From Aphrocallistes beatrix (Eukaryota > Porifera > Hexactinellida > Sceptrulophora > Aphrocallistidae), in NCBI GenBank assembly GCA_963281255.1, contig OY725497.1, forward strand, positions 930,001 to 994,000: 64,000 nt of DNA, in the 5' to 3' direction. The notes below the pieces were generated by a model. It was not told where the DNA came from, made no database searches, and saw only the letters and a list, made by a program, of their open reading frames with translations. The position numbers and the translations under genes were made by a program. Below are positions 59,507 through 64,000 of this stretch, one piece after another. How positions within the stretch are numbered: position 1 is the first letter of the stretch; every line of letters starts with the position of its first letter.

Positions 59507-61053
59507 GCTGTATCTTGATCTGTTATTCTTTGTTTATAACTCGATTTTATATAAATATTGGAGATTTGCATTTATCTATGCTATTTCCAAAACTCGGTTT
59601 ATATTTATGTGTGTATCTGTTTGCCTGTTCTCCCTAATTGTCCACAAGTGGACATTTAGAGAACATGGACAATTAGAGAATATCGGCTACCTCCTCTTGT
59701 CATATGAATAAACCTTCATTATGAGGGATAGAAATTTGAATCACAGTTTTATAATAACGTCTCCTACATGACATTTCTAACATAAACTACTAACGGTGAG
59801 TCATCTTTAGTTATTGTGTCATGACACATTCATACACGTCAACTGTGCCGTTTTTGACCTTTTTCACTCTTTTATTGAGCTAAATTTCAAGAGTGTTCCG
59901 CTTTTACATGAAACTTTCCCATTATGTCCCGCGAAATTCGACGCTGCGTCCCGCTTTCATCATGGCTTAAGTCTATACCCTTACAACAACAAATCAATGG
60001 TTGAAAGCTAGATGCAGAACATTTTTGAGGTTTGTTTACTTTTTGAATCTATTGTAAACAAAAATAAACAAATAGTTTCTCATGTAGATTCGAAAATATG
60101 ATATTCGAAATCTACGCACCTGAAAACCTTAGATGAGCTGCTGAAAATTAATTGTTTACTTTATGAATCTATTATATATTGTATAGAAAAGGTGTGAAAA
60201 AGAGTTCTCCATTTTTTTGCAGAGGTGTGGAAATTTCGCTTAGATCTTCGAACTTAAACCTCGTAGACTCATCATTTGACACCTGGATGCCAATTTTCAT
60301 GTCTCTACGACTTGCCAGTTCTTCGGACAAATAAAAAACAAATAAAAAAACAAACCAAAAACTTAGCTTTTAATATATAAGATAACTCGAGATATATAAA
60401 TGCCACAGCCATTAAATAGACACAGACATACATAATAACGGGAAAGCGAAAATGTGAAATATGAAGAAATAGGAAGGTTTTCCGATGTCGGAAAATGATC
60501 GAAAATGCTATTATACCAAATTTGGGGAAAGCGGAATTTAATCGAAAACTAAAGTTGGAAAAAATCGAAAATTTACCAAGTTGGAATTTGATCGAAACTA
60601 GGTACTTACATAAATGTCATTTTTTTCGGGTGGAAGCGAGGTATTTTCATGGAATTGGTTGAAGGACCAAGGATAGTTCGCAAAGGTCGATATATAATTA
60701 TCCCTTCCTAGTCAATAATACTATTAATAGAATACTGACCATCTAACGATCGCTAAATAGTTTTGGTATTTTCGATCAAAGTTTGACTTCAATTCAATTG
60801 GATCTGCGACATCAAAATTCGAGCTAATGCATTGTCGATCGTCTCCCAAGCACGTGTGAGGTACTCGATACAATCTAAATCCTCTAAATCCACAAGATTG
60901 CATTGGTGAATCATTTTATAGATAGAAATATTGTTCAGAAGATTTGCAATCAAAATTGAAATTACTCCTCTATTGTATTTCATATTTTGTGAGTTTATTA
61001 ATGCAGCCTTGAAAGTGATTCAAATACGCCGTAAACAGTATAATACTTCTAGA
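59507..61053. repeat. Region after Nudix copy 2, Helitron-like module
   Basis: 59507-59720 is the duplicated 3' flank. 60190-60330 is an inverted copy of the window start (5-115), containing GGTGTGAAAAAGAGTTC and TTTCGCTTAGATCTTCGAA. On the minus strand its end reads TCTTATATATTAAAAGC at 60385, a Helitron-like 5' terminus. A module of GATCGAAAA words lies at 60480-60600. No gene. Confidence 0.6.
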
Positions 61054-61323
61054 CATAAGCGTCGGAAATGGGCCAGCCGGCCCTTTGGGCCGCCCGGCAC
61101 GAAGGCTCCGGGGCCGCTACATTCACGGCATAAATAAATATCACACAATTCACTAACATAACTAAAAAACTAGAAATCGACTATTATCATAATCTACTCT
61201 ACTGTAGGACTTTGGTTTATCCGCCGGTAGAATCGGGCATAGTCCGGGTAGAGCCGGGCAGCCCTTTAGGGCCGCCCGGCCCATGCCGGGTGGCCGGGTG
61301 GGTCCGACGCCTATGCTTCTAGA
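61046..61323. mobile_element. CATAGGCG-end MITE with 8-bp TSD
   Basis: The 262-bp element 61054-61315 starts CATAAGCGTCGGA and ends TCCGACGCCTATG (one mismatch between ends). It is flanked by the 8-bp duplication CTTCTAGA at 61046-61053 and 61316-61323. The interior is GC-rich (GGGCCGCCCGGC blocks), a strong contrast with the surroundings. No ORF. Confidence 0.92.
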
Positions 61324-61493
61324 CTAGAATTAATAAGTGTAATAGCCAATCAAAATGAAACTTGATCTGTTTACTCTAATACGTTCTACAGCAGAATAGT
61401 ATTTATAGACCAAATCAATGTATTTTATTGTTATACTTTGTCTCTATTAATAATACACGTATCTCAAATTGATTGTAAATCTAACATTAGGAA

Positions 61494-62729
61494 ATGGCTA
61501 GTGCTAATGTGTTGAGAAGTGATCCATTCCTCTCTCAGGTGGAGAGAGTGAGGAGGGAAATAGCCACAAAGTTCCAGAGATCTCATCAGGTGTTAGTGGA
61601 GAGGGAAGCCACTCTATTGTCAGAACTGGATGAGCTGGTGGTTAGGTACAGGGGGGAAGGAGTCAATCAACAGATTGAGGAGCTGAACCGTTTGAAAGAG
61701 ACGCAACTATCTTCTGTGAAGGAGAACGAAAACAAAGAAATTGTGAAGAAAAGTGTACTTATGTTCGAAACACACATAAAAGAGATAAGAGCTAAGTTTG
61801 AGAGAGATCTCGCTAGCATGCGGAGGGTGGTGTTGAAGTGGGATGAGTGTGTGTTCGATAAATTGGGCGAGATAGGATCGATCAAAGTAAGTGATGTCCC
61901 TCCCTATGAAGAGAAAGGAGACCCCCTCATGGTAGCTTGTAAACACAGTTATATTGAATCTACATCACCCGGAGTATTCTACTTTCCTGGATCAATCGCA
62001 ATAGATTCTGAAACTGACAATGTTTACATTTGTGATTCAGGGAACAATCGTGTACAAGTGTTTACTAAAGATCTGGAATTCATATTTGATTTCAAAGAGA
62101 AGATGGATTATCCAGAAGGTATCTGTGTCAACCATAGCAAAGTCTATGTTACTCAGTACGGGAGCCATTCCCTCAATGTGTACAGTACTGAAGGGAAATT
62201 ATTAAACTCTGTTGGAAATGAAGGAGAAAGAAAACTTGAATTTGATAGGCCTAGAGGAGTTGATGTATCAAATGAGAAGAAAAGAATTTACATTTGTGAG
62301 AGTAGAAATGCTAGAATTCAATGTTTAAACTTAGATCTTACATTCCATTCATTGATTGAGGATATTCCCTCTCCCAGAGATGTTAAGCTGACTTCTGATG
62401 AGGTTGTGGTGTTGACATCAAAAGATTCGTGTGTTCGTTACTACAATTTTTCTCACCAGCTCATCAGACAGATAATACCTCTTGGAAAAGGGAACCAAGT
62501 GATAAATCCATCCTACTTCTTTGTAGATAAATCTAACAACATTCTAATGACGGATTTTGCTACTAATTGTGTCTTCATCTTCTCTAACAGAAGAGAATTG
62601 ATGCACAAATTCGGTCAGACAGGAGAAGATAAAGGAGAGTTCATTAATGTTGCAGGAGTTGCTCTAGACTCTGAAGATAGAATAATAGTAGCTTCTCGGA
62701 ATTCCAATCATTGCATCCAACTATTCTGA
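61494..62729 (+). CDS. Coiled-coil plus six-bladed NHL protein, no RING or B-box
   Basis: A 411-aa intronless ORF. Residues about 14-125 are coiled coil (VERVRREIATKFQRSHQVLV ... FETHIKEIRAKFERDLASM). From about residue 155 six NHL blades are readable: PGSIAIDSETDNVYICDSGN, PEGICVNHSKVYVTQYGS, PRGVDVSNEKKRIYICESRN, PRDVKLTSDEVVVLTSKDS, SYFFVDKSNNILMTDFATN and AGVALDSEDRIIVASRNSN. The last blade closes at QLF, the C-terminus. It shares plan and length with 34625-35848 but sequence identity is low, so the duplication is old. No zinc finger precedes the coiled coil, so an E3 ligase activity is not supported. Confidence 0.9.
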   Translation: MASANVLRSDPFLSQVERVRREIATKFQRSHQVLVEREATLLSELDELVVRYRGEGVNQQIEELNRLKETQLSSVKENENKEIVKKSVLMFETHIKEIRAKFERDLASMRRVVLKWDECVFDKLGEIGSIKVSDVPPYEEKGDPLMVACKHSYIESTSPGVFYFPGSIAIDSETDNVYICDSGNNRVQVFTKDLEFIFDFKEKMDYPEGICVNHSKVYVTQYGSHSLNVYSTEGKLLNSVGNEGERKLEFDRPRGVDVSNEKKRIYICESRNARIQCLNLDLTFHSLIEDIPSPRDVKLTSDEVVVLTSKDSCVRYYNFSHQLIRQIIPLGKGNQVINPSYFFVDKSNNILMTDFATNCVFIFSNRRELMHKFGQTGEDKGEFINVAGVALDSEDRIIVASRNSNHCIQLF

Positions 62730-62940
62730 CTTTGGTATTTGTTTATTTATATTTTGTTAGGCTACATTCTTTGAAGTATTGATTCTCTATTATTATTACG
62801 AGATTTTTTGGTGTTTCTTGGAATTTTGAGATTTATTTGTATTTAATTCTGTAATATCAACTTGTTTTTATCATTTTTATTGGCAAATGGTCATTTCCAT
62901 TTGGCGATTGAGGTGTCAAAAGTAAACAAATGTATTTTCA

Positions 62941-63328
62941 TATTTTTGCGGACATACCTAATTTCCGGGACGGGATGGGATCCCGTCCCGGAAATTAGGT
63001 ACCTTTTCTATCCCGTCCCGGAGATTAGGCATCTTGGCTCGTCCCGTCCCGGAAATTAGGCATCTTAATTATTAATTAATAATTATATAATAATAATTAT
63101 ATACTTTTAATAATTATATTTTAATAATTATATACTTTTAATAATTATATAATAATAATTATATACTTTTCAAGCTAAGTCGTTCCAGGGATAACCCTGG
63201 AACGACTTAGCTTGAAAAGTATAAACAGCGTTGATTTTCACTTTCAATTAACTTTCATTTTCACTTTCAATATCCCAAGTTGTTCCAGGGCCCGTCCCGT
63301 CCCGGAAATTAGGCATGTCCTATTTTGC
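62941..63328. mobile_element. GGACATACC-family foldback element with two perfect palindromes
   Basis: The element 62950-63320 has ends GGACATACCTAATTTCCGGG and CCGGAAATTAGGCATGTCC. The flanks TATTTTTGC (62941-62949) and TATTTTGC (63321-63328) look like a slightly decayed 9-bp duplication. Inside, 62955-62976 and 62980-63001 are exact 22-nt complements with a 3-nt loop. 63162-63190 and 63195-63223 are exact 29-nt complements with the loop ATAA. Between them is an AATTATATA tandem tract. Confidence 0.9.
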
Positions 63329-63613
63329 TTATCTTTTGAATACAGTTGCGGTATCTACTTGCTCAAATATTCCTCCCAGTATGAGACTGCTATTTTATTT
63401 CGCCAATTGAAATAAAGTATCACAGAAATGACTCCTTCTTCCTGTTCATCTAGTCACGCTTGTACTTAATTTATTGAAACATATTTGCATGGAGCTAAAA
63501 ATTGATGATTTCTTTCTTTATTTGAATTTTAAAAAAAATACTTTCAAATTATATTATAAACATACCAGATCGGATATTTGCTTGAGAAACTAGACTTCAG
63601 ACTAATCTCTCCA

Positions 63614-63952
63614 ATGTTCCGCGGATCTAGCTCCTTCTCTGAAGCATATGTCGAGTTCCCTAAACCCCTGTCACCTCTGCAGACGGAAAGAAGCTGACTA
63701 AGAAGAGAAAGATGAGATATTCGATCAGAGGTGGTGGACTATTTCAGTCAAGAGGGACTAGACAAGTGCTACAGAATGGGTTCAACCACTTATACGGGCC
63801 GGATTTAGTTCCAGAACCAAGATCGTAGTGTCGATTCTGAACGCCTGTCGACGCATGAACGATTTCCCTACTGCGATGCGGATTCTTGAGTCGGTGAGAG
63901 TCCAGGAGTAATCCAGGAGATCAGACCTACCCTCACCGAACTCGACATCCTA
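63614..63952 (+). pseudogene. COX5A-like sequence with multiple frameshifts
   Basis: Segments in changing frames match cytochrome c oxidase subunit 5A in the right order: EIFDQRW, VDYFSQEGLDK, NGFNHLYGPDLVPEP, KIVVSILNACRRMNDFPTAM followed by RILESVRVQE, then VIQEIRPTLTELDI and finally EELGIA with a stop. About six single-nucleotide shifts separate them, and no GT-AG intron explains the breaks. The N-terminal part (from Met 63614, MFRGSSSFSEAYVEF) could be a presequence remnant. The functional family member is a nuclear-encoded subunit of mitochondrial complex IV. Residue conservation is high between shifts, which means either a recent processed pseudogene or uncorrected base-dropping sequencing error in a real gene. 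Confidence 0.83.
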
Positions 63953-64000
63953 CTCGACAGCCCCAGAGGAACTAGGAATAGCTTAGTTCCTATACTAAAT

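Overview
The window looks like animal nuclear DNA. It is AT-rich, the genes have GT-AG introns, and the recognisable proteins are metazoan-type: a JNK-class MAP kinase, CEP41, Arp3, HYLS1, mitochondrial L18, endophilin A, WDR82 and FAM161. A two-domain fluoride exporter, intronless coiled-coil/NHL proteins, orphan bZIP-like proteins and dense foldback/MITE repeats suggest a marine invertebrate. A sponge-like or other early-branching animal is my guess; no sequence here fixes the species.

Layout: 1-1570 is a mosaic of inverted repeats, followed by the 5' part of a JNK-like kinase gene on the minus strand (1851-2517) that runs off the left edge. CEP41 (4170-9431, minus) has a complete fluoride exporter gene inside its last intron on the same strand. 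A PAP2-fold pseudophosphatase (10255-11013), intronless Arp3 (12138-13391) and intronless HYLS1 (16187-17119) follow, all minus. A coiled-coil gene (18041-21114, plus) appears to enclose MRPL18 (18328-19023, minus) in its intron. Endophilin A (22363-32053, minus) encloses WDR82 (23845-28540, plus) in a 7.2-kb intron.

The right half is on the plus strand except for two small bZIP-like genes at 38573-39058 and 41190-41561. It holds a coiled-coil/NHL protein (34625-35848), an EEP-family nuclease (42911-43729), FAM161 (44634-49811), a tandem pair of CoA-type Nudix genes (55310-56133 frameshifted, 58682-59506 intact), a second coiled-coil/NHL protein (61494-62729) and a COX5A-like sequence broken by several 1-nt shifts (63614-63952).

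Common themes are centriole/cilium (CEP41, HYLS1, FAM161), membrane and actin remodelling (endophilin, Arp3) and mitochondria (MRPL18, COX5A relic). The spaces between genes are largely non-autonomous DNA transposons. Several have readable terminal inverted repeats and target-site duplications: hAT-like with 8 bp, Tc1/mariner/Tigger-like with TA, and a 9-bp-TSD family with GGACATACC ends. There are also Helitron-like modules. I saw no convincing tRNA, rRNA or CRISPR, and no autonomous transposase. The most unusual items are the three nested gene arrangements and the PAP2 protein that has lost its catalytic residues.
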